This document shows positions 56,160 to 64,000 of a stretch of 64,000 nucleotides of DNA, in pieces. The notes beneath the pieces are model-generated. The model saw only the letters and a list, made by a program, of their open reading frames with translations. It did not search any database and was not told where the DNA came from. Made by a program: the position numbers and the translations under genes. Numbering within the stretch: position 1 is the stretch's first letter; each line of letters begins with the position of its first letter. This stretch comes from Phycisphaerales bacterium (GTDB taxonomy: Bacteria; Planctomycetota; Phycisphaerae; Phycisphaerales; UBA1924), in contig JAJDDD010000016.1 of NCBI GenBank assembly GCA_029260495.1, forward strand, positions 186,001 through 250,000. The letters run 5' to 3'.

Positions 56160-57326
56160 TTACCGCACCGCGGATTTCAGCGCCTCAGCTTTGTCCAGCC
56201 GTTCCCATGTGAAGTTGTCGCCATCCGGCTTTCTACCGAAGTGACCATGACAGGCGGTGGCGGTGTAGATAGGCTTGCGCAACCCGAGCGCCTCGATAAT
56301 CCCGCGCGGCGTCAGCTCAAATATCTCACGCACCGCCTTGCCGATCGCATCTTCACTCACCTTCGCGGTTCCCTGGCAATCAACATGCACGCTGGTGGGC
56401 TCAGCCACACCGATCGCATACGAAAGCTGGATTTCGCACACATCCGCAAGCTCCGCCGCAACGATGTTCTTTGCGATATAGCGCGCCATGTACGCTGCCG
56501 ACCGGTCCACCTTCGTCGGATCCTTGCCCGAAAAGGCGCCGCCTCCGTGGCGACCCATGCCGCCATAGGTGTCGACGATGATCTTCCGCCCAGTCAGCCC
56601 CACATCCCCGTGCGGCCCGCCGATCTCAAAACGCCCCGTCGGATTCACATGAATCGTAATATCATCACTCCACCACGCCCCAAGCGTCGGCTTGATGATG
56701 TGCTTGACAACTTCGCGCTTCAGCCCCGCCTGATCGTCATTCCAGTGCGGCGCGTGCTGCGTGGAAAGAACCACAGTGTCGACCCGAGCCGGCTTCCCCG
56801 GCGCATCGTACTTCAACGTCACCTGGCTCTTCGCATCCGGCCGCAAGCCCTCAACCGTGCGCGACTCGCGCACCTTCGCGTGGCTCTCAACCAGCCGATG
56901 CGAGAGATAAATAGGCAACGGCATCAGCGCCTGCGGGTCCAACTCATCCGTCTCCCGACACGCGAACCCGAACATCATGCCCTGATCGCCCGCCCCTTCC
57001 CGATCGACCCCCTGCGCAATGTCCTTAGACTGCTGCTTCAGGCTCACCAGCACGGCGCACGTCTCATGGTCAAACGCCATCGCCGGCTCGGTGTACCCAA
57101 TCCGCCGGACAGTCGCCCGCACGATGTCCGGAATCTCAACGTACGCCCTAGTCGTCACTTCCCCCGCCACGACCGCCATCCCCGTCGAGACCATCGTCTC
57201 GCACGCCACCCGCGAAGTCGGGTCTTCTTTGAGCATCGCGTCGAGGATCGCATCAGAAATCTGATCTGCGACCTTGTCTGGGTGGCCCATCGAGACAGAT
57301 TCAGAGGTAAAGAGGTAAGAAGCCAT
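56160..57326 (-). CDS. metK: S-adenosylmethionine synthetase
   Basis: 388 residues, a full-length MetK making SAM from Met and ATP. Signatures are [28 protein letters not shown] (the hexapeptide GAGDQG) and [19 protein letters not shown] (the P-loop-like nonapeptide). ATG at 57326 has GGAGAG about 9 bases upstream. A 245-base region shared with the divergent rsmD gene contains hairpins that may form a structured metK leader. It converges on the secreted metallopeptidase gene. Confidence 0.97.
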   Translation of the reverse strand: MASYLFTSESVSMGHPDKVADQISDAILDAMLKEDPTSRVACETMVSTGMAVVAGEVTTRAYVEIPDIVRATVRRIGYTEPAMAFDHETCAVLVSLKQQSKDIAQGVDREGAGDQGMMFGFACRETDELDPQALMPLPIYLSHRLVESHAKVRESRTVEGLRPDAKSQVTLKYDAPGKPARVDTVVLSTQHAPHWNDDQAGLKREVVKHIIKPTLGAWWSDDITIHVNPTGRFEIGGPHGDVGLTGRKIIVDTYGGMGRHGGGAFSGKDPTKVDRSAAYMARYIAKNIVAAELADVCEIQLSYAIGVAEPTSVHVDCQGTAKVSEDAIGKAVREIFELTPRGIIEALGLRKPIYTATACHGHFGRKPDGDNFTWERLDKAEALKSAVR

Positions 57327-57380
57327 ATCGGAAGCTCTCCAAAGCAGGTGGGCGGCAGGTCGGTATCAGTTTGATCGAAT

Positions 57381-57436
57381 CATCCGGATGGCCGGATGAA
57401 AGGCCGGTCAGTCTAGGAGCCTGCTCAAAGGCAGGC
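57381..57436 (-). promoter_or_regulatory. Structured leader candidate of metK
   Basis: Upstream of metK on its own strand are three elements: GCCTGC/GCAGGC (57419-57436, 6-bp stem), GGCC/GGCC (57390-57405) and the palindrome CATCCGGATG (57381-57390). They could form a small fold 55-110 bases before the start. It does not match the SAM-I or SAM-II layouts I know, so a riboswitch is unproven. Confidence 0.35.
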
Positions 57437-57571
57437 AACCACAGCGCCTTACAGATTGGCCTTTCCGCTGTTGATTCTACTGATTTTCGCGCCGCACCCC
57501 TCACTTCCACCGGGAGCCTTTCGGCAAGGCCGGCTTGACGCGCCCGCCACATCCGGCTTCCATCACTCGCC

Positions 57572-58204
57572 ATGCTCAAGATCACTGCGGGCGAGCTTCG
57601 TCGCCATACGCTCAATTCGCCGCCGGACGCTGAAAAAACCCGTCCCATGCCCGCGCGCGTTCGTGAAGCCCTCTTCAACCTTCTCCGCGGCCACGTCGAA
57701 GACCAACCAGTCGCCGACTTCTTCGCAGGGTCCGGCGTCGTCGGCTTGGAAGCAATTTCGCGCGGCGCCAGCCGGTGCGTCTTCTTCGAACGCGATCGCG
57801 ACATCGCAAATCTTCTCAGGTCCAACATCGAAAAGCTCGGCGTCGAGGATCGGTGCGAGGTCGTGCAAAGTGATGCGCTTGGCGCTGGCGCCCTGGCCCG
57901 CACGCCGCGCCCATCGCACTTAATCTTCTTCGATCCGCCATATCCCCTGATGCGCAACCTCGCCAGCCGCGCCCGCGTACTGAACCAGTTTGCCCGCACA
58001 GTCCAGCTTCTCGATGATGATGGGTTCGCCATACTGCGCACGCCATGGCCACTCTTCGTCAGTGAAGACCGAAGCCAGCCCAACGCCGATGAGCCTGCGA
58101 GTCTCAAAGTAGAAAACGCCGATGGCCCCGAAACCCACGTCTACCGCGCGACAGCAATCCATCTCTACATGAAGCAACGAGCTGCTGACGTTTGTGGGGT
58201 ATGA
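57572..58204 (+). CDS. rsmD: 16S rRNA (guanine966-N2)-methyltransferase RsmD
   Basis: 210 residues. It opens LKITAGELRRHTL with RPMPARVREALFNLL, and the SAM site is VADFFAGSGVVGLEAISRGA. The catalytic motif FFDPPYPL is clear. It methylates G966 of 16S rRNA. ATG at 57572. The stop codon overlaps the next small membrane gene. The C-terminal ~50 residues are longer than in E. coli RsmD. Confidence 0.93.
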   Translation: MLKITAGELRRHTLNSPPDAEKTRPMPARVREALFNLLRGHVEDQPVADFFAGSGVVGLEAISRGASRCVFFERDRDIANLLRSNIEKLGVEDRCEVVQSDALGAGALARTPRPSHLIFFDPPYPLMRNLASRARVLNQFARTVQLLDDDGFAILRTPWPLFVSEDRSQPNADEPASLKVENADGPETHVYRATAIHLYMKQRAADVCGV

Positions 58205-58455
58205 AAATGTCTGGTCGCGGCAGACTTTTTCTAGCTTGGTTGATCAAGTGGCTTATCGTGTTGAACGTAGCGCTTGCAATCGCTGGCAACCTGTTGGAAC
58301 TTGCGAATAATTCGATTGGAACAACGGTTCTGGCGCTGGGCGTGCTTGTGTGGATTGTCGCCCTGTTGCTGGATCGCTGGACAGTCGGCCGACAAATAGA
58401 CTATCAAGACTCGCATGGTATCGACGGCGCCGACGGAGCAGAATATTTTGAGTAA
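58201..58455 (+). CDS. Small 2-TM protein coupled to rsmD
   Basis: About 84 residues: two hydrophobic helices (WLIKWLIVLNVALAIAGNLL and TTVLALGVLVWIVALLL) joined by a short turn, and an acidic tail DSHGIDGADGAEYFE. ATG at 58201 overlaps the rsmD stop (ATGA), which supports it being translated; ATG at 58207 is also possible. No family is recognised. Confidence 0.55.
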   Translation: MKMSGRGRLFLAWLIKWLIVLNVALAIAGNLLELANNSIGTTVLALGVLVWIVALLLDRWTVGRQIDYQDSHGIDGADGAEYFE

Positions 58456-58716
58456 AGCCAACGATACGATCTCAACATGAACTCAAGGTTTACACTGCCG
58501 CGTCCGGTCACCCGTCTCGTATTTGGAATCAACGATTTCTCTCGTCAAAATCAGTCACTTGCCGCGATCACCTTCTCTAAAATGGCAACCATCAGCCCAT
58601 CGGCAGAGATTTGAAACAAGGCTGCGTTCCGAAAATCGATTCGCAGGTCCTCTGCGGTAAACAGCGGACCAGCGGGTTTTCGGAAGCCTACTGGAAACCG
58701 ACGCCGGAATGGTCGA

Positions 58717-58722
58717 TATAAT
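58717..58722 (+). promoter_or_regulatory. -10 element of the metal-efflux operon
   Basis: A consensus TATAAT lies 8 bases before ATG 58730, within an otherwise AT-poor area. No good -35 hexamer was found at 17 bases. Transcription would begin close to ATG 58730, so the message may be leaderless. Confidence 0.45.
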
Positions 58723-58729
58723 GGATGCC

Positions 58730-59158
58730 ATGCATAGGCGAACCATCGCAATCCTGGTTCTTGTAGCCATCGCCGTCCAGGCGGCGTTCGGCGGAGTCAG
58801 CGGTGGCGTCGATATATGCCTTGGCGGCGGCCACGAACACAGCCAGGGTGAGATCGCTGCGGAGTGTGCGATTGCGTGCGAGCATGAAACAGGGCTCCCG
58901 ACCCCGGCGCCGACCGATGACCATGACGACGACGACTGTGGCTGCATCGATATCGAACTGACGATTGTTGATTTATTGGCTAGAGGTCGGGATGTCTTTG
59001 ACGAGGCGGAGTTGCCAGCCCCAACCCTGGCGCTGTTTTCCCTTATCAACATTAACTCCGGCAACGCATGGTGGCGCGGACCTCCTCAAAGTCACTGTAG
59101 TGATCCGGGCGGAACACATCGTCTAGCCGCCCTGCGAACGACTCGATTAATAGTCTAA
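58730..59158 (+). CDS. Secreted His/Asp/Cys-rich protein of the metal-efflux operon
   Basis: About 142 residues from ATG 58730 (the frame opens at 58709). A signal peptide (RRTIAILVLVAIAVQAAFGG) is followed by CLGGGHEH, CAIACEHE and DDHDDDDCGC, a potential metal-binding cluster. The C-terminal 60 residues are unremarkable. It precedes the channel, adaptor and pump genes on the same strand, so a periplasmic metal-sensing or -binding role is likely, by inference. No named family is recognised. Confidence 0.68.
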   Translation: MHRRTIAILVLVAIAVQAAFGGVSGGVDICLGGGHEHSQGEIAAECAIACEHETGLPTPAPTDDHDDDDCGCIDIELTIVDLLARGRDVFDEAELPAPTLALFSLININSGNAWWRGPPQSHCSDPGGTHRLAALRTTRLIV

Positions 59159-59248
59159 TTTCCTGTCTGAACCTTGACCCCGTGTGCCCGGTGCGGTGAT
59201 CGCTGCGCGGCTTTCGGATTGTTGTCGTTCCGGACAGGAGATGCATTG

Positions 59249-60715
59249 ATGCTATCGACATGGCGCCTTCAATGGCGGCGGATAGTTTATTTCGGCGTGT
59301 GTATTGGATGGCTGGCATGCGCGCCCTTTGGCTGCCAGTCGTATACACCGGCGCCGCTCGACATTGCGACATATCGCGACGAGTTGGAAGCCAGATTTTT
59401 TGATTCAGAGCCTGTCTCAGCGTTTGCGGAAAGATTGCGGTCAGCGGGCGCAGACGCTCCAGATCGCTTTGATCCTTCGGACGGACTCACGCTGGCAGAG
59501 GGGGAGGCGCTGGCGCTGTTCTATAACGCAGACTTGCGACTCGCCCGGCTTAGAGCTGGCGTCGCGCTCGCAACGTTTGAGAACGCGGGATTGTGGCAGG
59601 ATCCGGTCTTCGGGTTCGACGGCGCTGAGATTCTCTCCCCCACCTCTCCATTTGAGTTCGGGCTTACGCTCAGCCTCACCATTCCAGTCTCCGGTCGACT
59701 CAGCGTCGCAACGGACCGCGCTGGCGCACTGTATGAGGCGGAGCTTCGACGCATTGTTGATGCTGAATGGTCAATGCGCGCGCACGTGCGCCGGGGGTGG
59801 GCGAAGTGGACCATCGCCGAAGAGCGCGCGCGCCTTCTGGACGACATTGTCGCACAAGTCGAGCGGATCAGCTCAATCACCAACCGGCTGGAAACAGCAG
59901 GAGAACTCAATCGAGTTGAGGGCCGGCTGTTCCGTGTGGAGCTAGCCAGCCGACGCGCCGCACTGAACGAAGCGATACTTCAAGCGCAGCAAGCCCGATT
60001 TGAGTTGCTCAGATTAATGGGGCTCCCCCCCGATGCGCTTGCAGAACTCGTCTCTGCAATTCCAACCACTGAAGCGCCAACGGCAGATGATGATGTCCGA
60101 CGCTTAATCGAATCGAACACTGAAATTGCGATCAAACGGGCTCAATATCATGCAGCAGAGGAATCTCTGCGGCTGGAGATCCGCAAGCAGTACCCGGACA
60201 TTACCATTGGATCAGGATATGGCAGTGAAAACAACGATGATCGTCTGCTTCTCGGCGTTTCAGTTCCGATTCCAGTTCTGAACGCAAATCGCGCCAACAT
60301 CATGGAAGCTCGCGCAGAGCGCGAAGTTGTTCGCGCTGCTGCGGAAACGACATTTGAGCGATTAATATGGGAGCTTGCAACAGCGAATGCAACGCTTGAG
60401 GCGACGCGTACTCAGCGAAGCGCCGTCGAATCGCAAATCATCCCGATGCTCACCGAACAAGCAGAAGAAGTTGAGCAGATTGCTGAACTTGGCGAGGTCA
60501 ATGCGCTGCTGTTGCTTGAAACTGTGACACGACAGTTTGGCGCCAAGGCGCAGCTTCTTGATCTTCGGCTCGCCGAGCTGGGCGCGGCGATCTCAATCGC
60601 ACAACTCCTCGGCCCTGACGCTGCGCTCGCCCCAGCGCCTATAGCTGACGGCGCGACAGCAAACGAAACTCAACAACACGACTCCGCAGGCGACGCTGCG
60701 GGAGGTGATCAGTGA
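59249..60715 (+). CDS. TolC-family outer-membrane efflux channel (CusC/CzcC-like)
   Basis: About 488 residues. A lipoprotein-like signal (CIGWLACAPFGC) is followed by the long coiled-coil/beta-barrel fold of outer-membrane efflux proteins, with LTLAEGEALALFYNADLRLARL and YGSENNDDRLLLGVSVPIPVLNANRANIMEARAE typical of the CusC/CzcC branch. ATG at 59249 has AGGAG 8 bases upstream. Its stop overlaps the GTG start of the next gene. It exports metal ions across the outer membrane with the adaptor and pump that follow. Confidence 0.9.
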   Translation: MLSTWRLQWRRIVYFGVCIGWLACAPFGCQSYTPAPLDIATYRDELEARFFDSEPVSAFAERLRSAGADAPDRFDPSDGLTLAEGEALALFYNADLRLARLRAGVALATFENAGLWQDPVFGFDGAEILSPTSPFEFGLTLSLTIPVSGRLSVATDRAGALYEAELRRIVDAEWSMRAHVRRGWAKWTIAEERARLLDDIVAQVERISSITNRLETAGELNRVEGRLFRVELASRRAALNEAILQAQQARFELLRLMGLPPDALAELVSAIPTTEAPTADDDVRRLIESNTEIAIKRAQYHAAEESLRLEIRKQYPDITIGSGYGSENNDDRLLLGVSVPIPVLNANRANIMEARAEREVVRAAAETTFERLIWELATANATLEATRTQRSAVESQIIPMLTEQAEEVEQIAELGEVNALLLLETVTRQFGAKAQLLDLRLAELGAAISIAQLLGPDAALAPAPIADGATANETQQHDSAGDAAGGDQ

Positions 60716-62175
60716 ATTTCAAGAAACTCTCTTTCGCTTTATTATCAATCGCAATGCTCGTGAGTGGCGGTTGTGAAAACAACCCTGACAAGACCGAACA
60801 CACTGACACTCCCATGAACAATACCCATACGGGCGAAACTGCGGCAGCGCCGACGAACCGCGTAGATATCCCTCCGGCGGTGCGCCAGAACCTTGGCATA
60901 ACTTTTATCAAGGTTGAACCGCGAAAGGTGGAGCAGACCCTTCGTGTGCCGGGACGTTTCGAGTTCCTGCCGACAGCGAAGCGTGAATATCGCACCATGC
61001 TTCCAGGCCGCGTTGAGTTGCTGGTTGAACAATATGAACATGTTGAAGCTGGAATGCCGCTGTACCAAATTGATTCACCCGCCTGGCGTGAACTGCAAGG
61101 GCAGGTGACAGACGCGGAGGCGATGATCGCGCGCCTCACGACGCGCCTCGCGAGCTTCGGCCCTCTTTTTGATGCGCACCGCAATCACGAGCAACAACTG
61201 GAAGAAGTTATTGCGATCCGCCGCGAGCGGATTGTTCAACTTCAGAGTGTCGCCGAAGCCGGGGGCGGTCGTCTGGCCCAGCTCAACGAAGCCCGTGGCG
61301 CCGTCGCGACTGCAGAGGCCCAACTCGCTGAGATTCTGGAGAAGGAGGCAGGACTCGAAGCCGATGAATCAGAGGCGCGGTCGGAGCTGGCTGCGGCAAT
61401 TACGAAGCGAGACTTTCTGCTCGATTCTGCAGCGTCGCTGCTTCAGACTTCCGTAAACGAACTGCGTGAGGAGATTGATTCCCTCCAGGATCGGCGGCCG
61501 CGATGGCGAGCGATTACGACGATCATCGTCCGAGCCGAAGACGCGGGCGTGGTTGAATCGCTCGGACTGACAAATGGCGCGTGGGCAGACGAAAAAGCGC
61601 CAGTCCTTACTGTTGTTCGACCAGACCAACTCCGTTTCCGTGCGACCGCCTTGCAGAGTGACCTCGGAAAGCTGCGTGATGGCTTACCTGCGAGAATTGT
61701 TGCGCCGTCGCCGACGCGCGCAACTGGGGCAATCGATATCTCAGATACGATGTCCGGGGCATTGACGCTTGGGATTTCCGGCGACCCTGACGAGCGCACT
61801 GTCGACCTGATCGTTGTTCCTTCCGAACTCGCATCATGGGCGCGCCCGGGCGTCTCAGCCCAAATGGAGATCGTGACGGATGACACTGGATCGCCTGTGC
61901 TCGCGATCCCCAGAGCGACGGTTCAGCGTGACGGGCTTGTTCCTGTCTTCTTCCGTCGCGATCCAAAGAATCCCAACAAAGCCATCCGTATCGAGGCGGA
62001 CCTCGGCATCGACGATGGACGATGGATCGTCGTAAACAGTGGTGTGCGTCTGGGTGACGAGGTCGTGCTCGACGGAGCGTTCCAGCTCATGCTTGCGACC
62101 GCGATGGGAAGCGGGCAGCAAAAAGGCGGGCATTTCCACGCTGACGGCACATTCCACGACGAAGACGATCATTAA
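60712..62175 (+). CDS. Heavy-metal efflux membrane fusion protein (CusB/CzcB-like)
   Basis: 487 residues. Lipoprotein signal (LLSIAMLVSGGC), then a barrel-sandwich hybrid domain (LPGRVELLVEQYEHVEAG), an alpha-helical hairpin (about 130-260) and a beta-barrel part, ending in a His-rich tail HFHADGTFHDEDDH. This periplasmic adaptor links pump and channel. The GTG start at 60712 overlaps the previous stop. The His-rich end could bind the exported metal; the metal itself is not identified. Confidence 0.92.
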   Translation: MNFKKLSFALLSIAMLVSGGCENNPDKTEHTDTPMNNTHTGETAAAPTNRVDIPPAVRQNLGITFIKVEPRKVEQTLRVPGRFEFLPTAKREYRTMLPGRVELLVEQYEHVEAGMPLYQIDSPAWRELQGQVTDAEAMIARLTTRLASFGPLFDAHRNHEQQLEEVIAIRRERIVQLQSVAEAGGGRLAQLNEARGAVATAEAQLAEILEKEAGLEADESEARSELAAAITKRDFLLDSAASLLQTSVNELREEIDSLQDRRPRWRAITTIIVRAEDAGVVESLGLTNGAWADEKAPVLTVVRPDQLRFRATALQSDLGKLRDGLPARIVAPSPTRATGAIDISDTMSGALTLGISGDPDERTVDLIVVPSELASWARPGVSAQMEIVTDDTGSPVLAIPRATVQRDGLVPVFFRRDPKNPNKAIRIEADLGIDDGRWIVVNSGVRLGDEVVLDGAFQLMLATAMGSGQQKGGHFHADGTFHDEDDH

Positions 62176-62189
62176 AGGGAGGGGCCGTG

Positions 62190-64000
62190 ATGCTCAAAGC
62201 TCTGATCAAATTTTCATTGAGCTACTCATCGTTCGTGCTGATGGCTGCGCTGCTTCTGGTTGGCTACGCCGCGTATCGCGTGCCGCGCATGAGCGTGGAC
62301 GTATTCCCCGAACTCAACGCGCCAACCGTCGTGATCATGGCCGAGGCCGGCGGTCTTGCCGCCGATGAGGTTGAGCAGTACGTCACATTCCCGATAGAAA
62401 CCGCGGTCAATGGTCTGAGCAACGTGAGGCGCGTGCGCAGCGCCAGCGCGATCGGCCTGTCGATCGTCTGGGTGGACCTCGACTGGGGCGCCGATCTGTA
62501 CCGCGCGCGCCAACTCGTGGCCGAGCGTTTGGCTGCGGTGCGTGAAGATATCCCCGATGGCGTGCATGTCGAGCTCACGCCGATCAGTTCGATCGTCGGC
62601 GAGATCATGCTTATCTCACTCTCCTCGCCCGATGGATTGGCGACTCCAATGGAGCTTCGCTCGTACGCAGAGTTTGTGCTGCGCAACAAAATCCTCTCGG
62701 CGCCAGGTGTGGCTCAAGTCGTCGCGATCGGCGGCGAGTTGCCCGAGTATCAGGTAAATGTCGATCAGGAGCGTTTGCGCCTTTATGATTTGACGATCTC
62801 AGACGTCGTCGAAGCGGCCCGCGGCGCCCACAGCACCGCGAGCGGCGGCTATCTCACTGATGCTGGAAACCTTGAAATTCCGCTGCGTCAACAGAGTCGC
62901 GTAACGGAAGCAGCCGACATTGCGCACACCATTATCAAGCACCACAATGGTGCGCCTGTCACGATCGGACAGGTCGCGGATGTGCGCCTGGGCCCGGCCT
63001 TGAAGCGCGGAACGGGGTCTGAAAGCGGCTTGCCTGCGGTCATTCTTTCGATCAAAAAAACGCCGGGAACGAACACACTCGCGCTGACCGCTCAGATTGA
63101 CAAGCTACTGGATCAAGTCGAGCCCGTGCTGCCAGCGGGCATGGCGCTCAATCGCGATGTCGTGCGACAAAGTCACTTCATTGATCGCTCGATCGACAAC
63201 GTGCTCCATGTGCTCCGCGACGCCGTGATTATCGTCGCAATCATCCTCATTCTGTTTCTGATGAATGTTCGCACGACAATCATCACTTTGACGGCCCTGC
63301 CTATCTCGATCGCAGTTGGCCTTCTGCTCATGGACTGGATGAATCTTGGGCTCAATGTCATGACCCTCGGCGGGCTTGCGGTTGCGATCGGAGTCCTGGT
63401 CGATGACGCCATCATCGACGTTGAGAACGTCTTCAGACGACTCAAACAAAATCAAGCCAAGCCGGAAGCTGAACATCGCTCCCTGATGAAAGTCATTTTT
63501 GATGCAAGCAATGAGATCCGCCCCGCCATGGTCTTCGCAACGATCATAATCGTCATTGTCTTTGTTCCGCTACTATTTCTGCAAGGGCTCGAAGGCCGTT
63601 TCTTCCGACCACTTGCGCTGACGTACATGGTTTCGATCCTCGCGTCGCTTCTCGTTGCGCTCACTGTGACGCCAGCCCTGTGCCAGCATCTCCTTCGGGG
63701 GCGGCTTGGAGCAAAGCGCGAGGAGCACGACGGTTTTCTGGTTCGGTGGCTTAAGCGACTGTATGAGCCAGCGCTCCGTCTGGCAGTTCGCCATCGAGCG
63801 TGGACGCTTGGTGGAGCAGCGATCGCCACAGCGTTGGCGCTGCTGCTAGCGTCCACGTTCGGCACATCATTTCTTCCGAGTTTCAACGAAGGAACATTCA
63901 CTGTATTCTTGTTTGCGCCACCTGGAACTTCGCTCGCTGAAAGCGACCGTTTGGCGCGGAATGTCGAACAGCGACTAACGGAAATAGACGGCGTTCACAC
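62190..64000 (+). CDS. Heavy-metal RND efflux pump (CusA/CzcA-like), cut at window end
   Basis: About 603 residues are present, in frame to the last base. Start ATG at 62190 has GGAGG 7 bases upstream. The sequence opens with ALIKFSLSYSSFVLMAALL, then porter-domain text (YRVPRMSVDVFPELNAPTVV). The TM4 region carries the HME-RND signature GVLVDDAIIDVENV, with adjacent aspartates for proton relay. It drives periplasmic or cytosolic metal out by proton antiport. The missing C-terminus holds the second half; Cu/Ag versus Zn/Co/Cd specificity cannot be judged. Confidence 0.93.
   Translation, partial: MLKALIKFSLSYSSFVLMAALLLVGYAAYRVPRMSVDVFPELNAPTVVIMAEAGGLAADEVEQYVTFPIETAVNGLSNVRRVRSASAIGLSIVWVDLDWGADLYRARQLVAERLAAVREDIPDGVHVELTPISSIVGEIMLISLSSPDGLATPMELRSYAEFVLRNKILSAPGVAQVVAIGGELPEYQVNVDQERLRLYDLTISDVVEAARGAHSTASGGYLTDAGNLEIPLRQQSRVTEAADIAHTIIKHHNGAPVTIGQVADVRLGPALKRGTGSESGLPAVILSIKKTPGTNTLALTAQIDKLLDQVEPVLPAGMALNRDVVRQSHFIDRSIDNVLHVLRDAVIIVAIILILFLMNVRTTIITLTALPISIAVGLLLMDWMNLGLNVMTLGGLAVAIGVLVDDAIIDVENVFRRLKQNQAKPEAEHRSLMKVIFDASNEIRPAMVFATIIIVIVFVPLLFLQGLEGRFFRPLALTYMVSILASLLVALTVTPALCQHLLRGRLGAKREEHDGFLVRWLKRLYEPALRLAVRHRAWTLGGAAIATALALLLASTFGTSFLPSFNEGTFTVFLFAPPGTSLAESDRLARNVEQRLTEIDGVH

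Noticed and set aside
58551-58751. 66-codon minus-strand frame resembling the end of a SAM-dependent methyltransferase
   Set aside because: The similarity (PLFTAEDLRIDF) is short and by eye only, there is no SAM-binding region, and no start signal was seen. It may be a gene remnant but cannot be supported.

Overview
This 64 kb window is a gene-dense bacterial chromosome segment. No rRNA, tRNA, CRISPR array, insertion sequence or phage gene was recognised. The best guess for the source is a planctomycete of the Phycisphaerae type. Three features point there: a large secreted protein ending in two tandem 'DLNGDGAVGSADL' repeats, an ECF sigma factor overlapping a zinc-finger/Ser-Thr kinase/TPR protein, and several short conserved-looking proteins of the kind seen in planctomycete genomes. 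A Gram-negative envelope is implied by a secretin, a lipid A-type acyltransferase and a TolC-family outer-membrane channel. The assignment is inference from gene content only.

Layout. 0.2-5 kb: SprA-like protein, SppA peptidase, a small zincin, a TPR-YggX fusion and a DUF58 protein. 5-13.6 kb: a secreted coiled-coil protein, a 3D-domain wall protein, a PfkB sugar kinase divergent from a TauE/SafE permease, a kinase-like ATPase, a PD-(D/E)XK-like protein, a Na+/amino-acid symporter and a hypothetical protein. 13.6-18.2 kb: an RsbW-like/STAS pair and a very long secretin with N-terminal helical repeats. 18.4-28 kb: PriA, then a same-strand run (two short unknown proteins, an acyltransferase, a membrane coiled-coil protein with a BRCT-like end), MgtE, MoxR and a stand-alone MshEN-domain protein.

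28-40.5 kb is rich in acyl-CoA and propionate metabolism: prpB and prpD divergent from a thiolase, hbd, and a B12 mutase large subunit whose active-site residues look like isobutyryl-CoA rather than methylmalonyl-CoA mutase. This stretch also holds an ECF sigma factor with a 2-TM partner, a PhzF-like protein, and three paralogous 3-TM proteins on both sides of a MgtC/DUF4010 gene.

40.5-48.5 kb is a complete-looking clade II (Sec-type) nitrous-oxide reductase cluster: Rrf2 regulator, membrane di-heme cytochrome c, nosZ, a membrane protein, nosD, nosF, nosY and nosL. Most downstream genes are joined by 4-base stop/start overlaps. A 12-bp GAAA-capped hairpin separates nosZ from the accessory genes. 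The cell should be able to reduce N2O to N2.

48.6-58.5 kb: a Na+/solute symporter, the ECF sigma/zinc-finger kinase pair, a 937-residue secreted metallopeptidase-like protein, metK, rsmD and a small membrane protein. 58.7-64 kb: a heavy-metal efflux operon with a secreted His/Asp/Cys-rich protein, an outer-membrane channel, a membrane fusion protein with a His-rich tail, and a CusA/CzcA pump cut by the window end.
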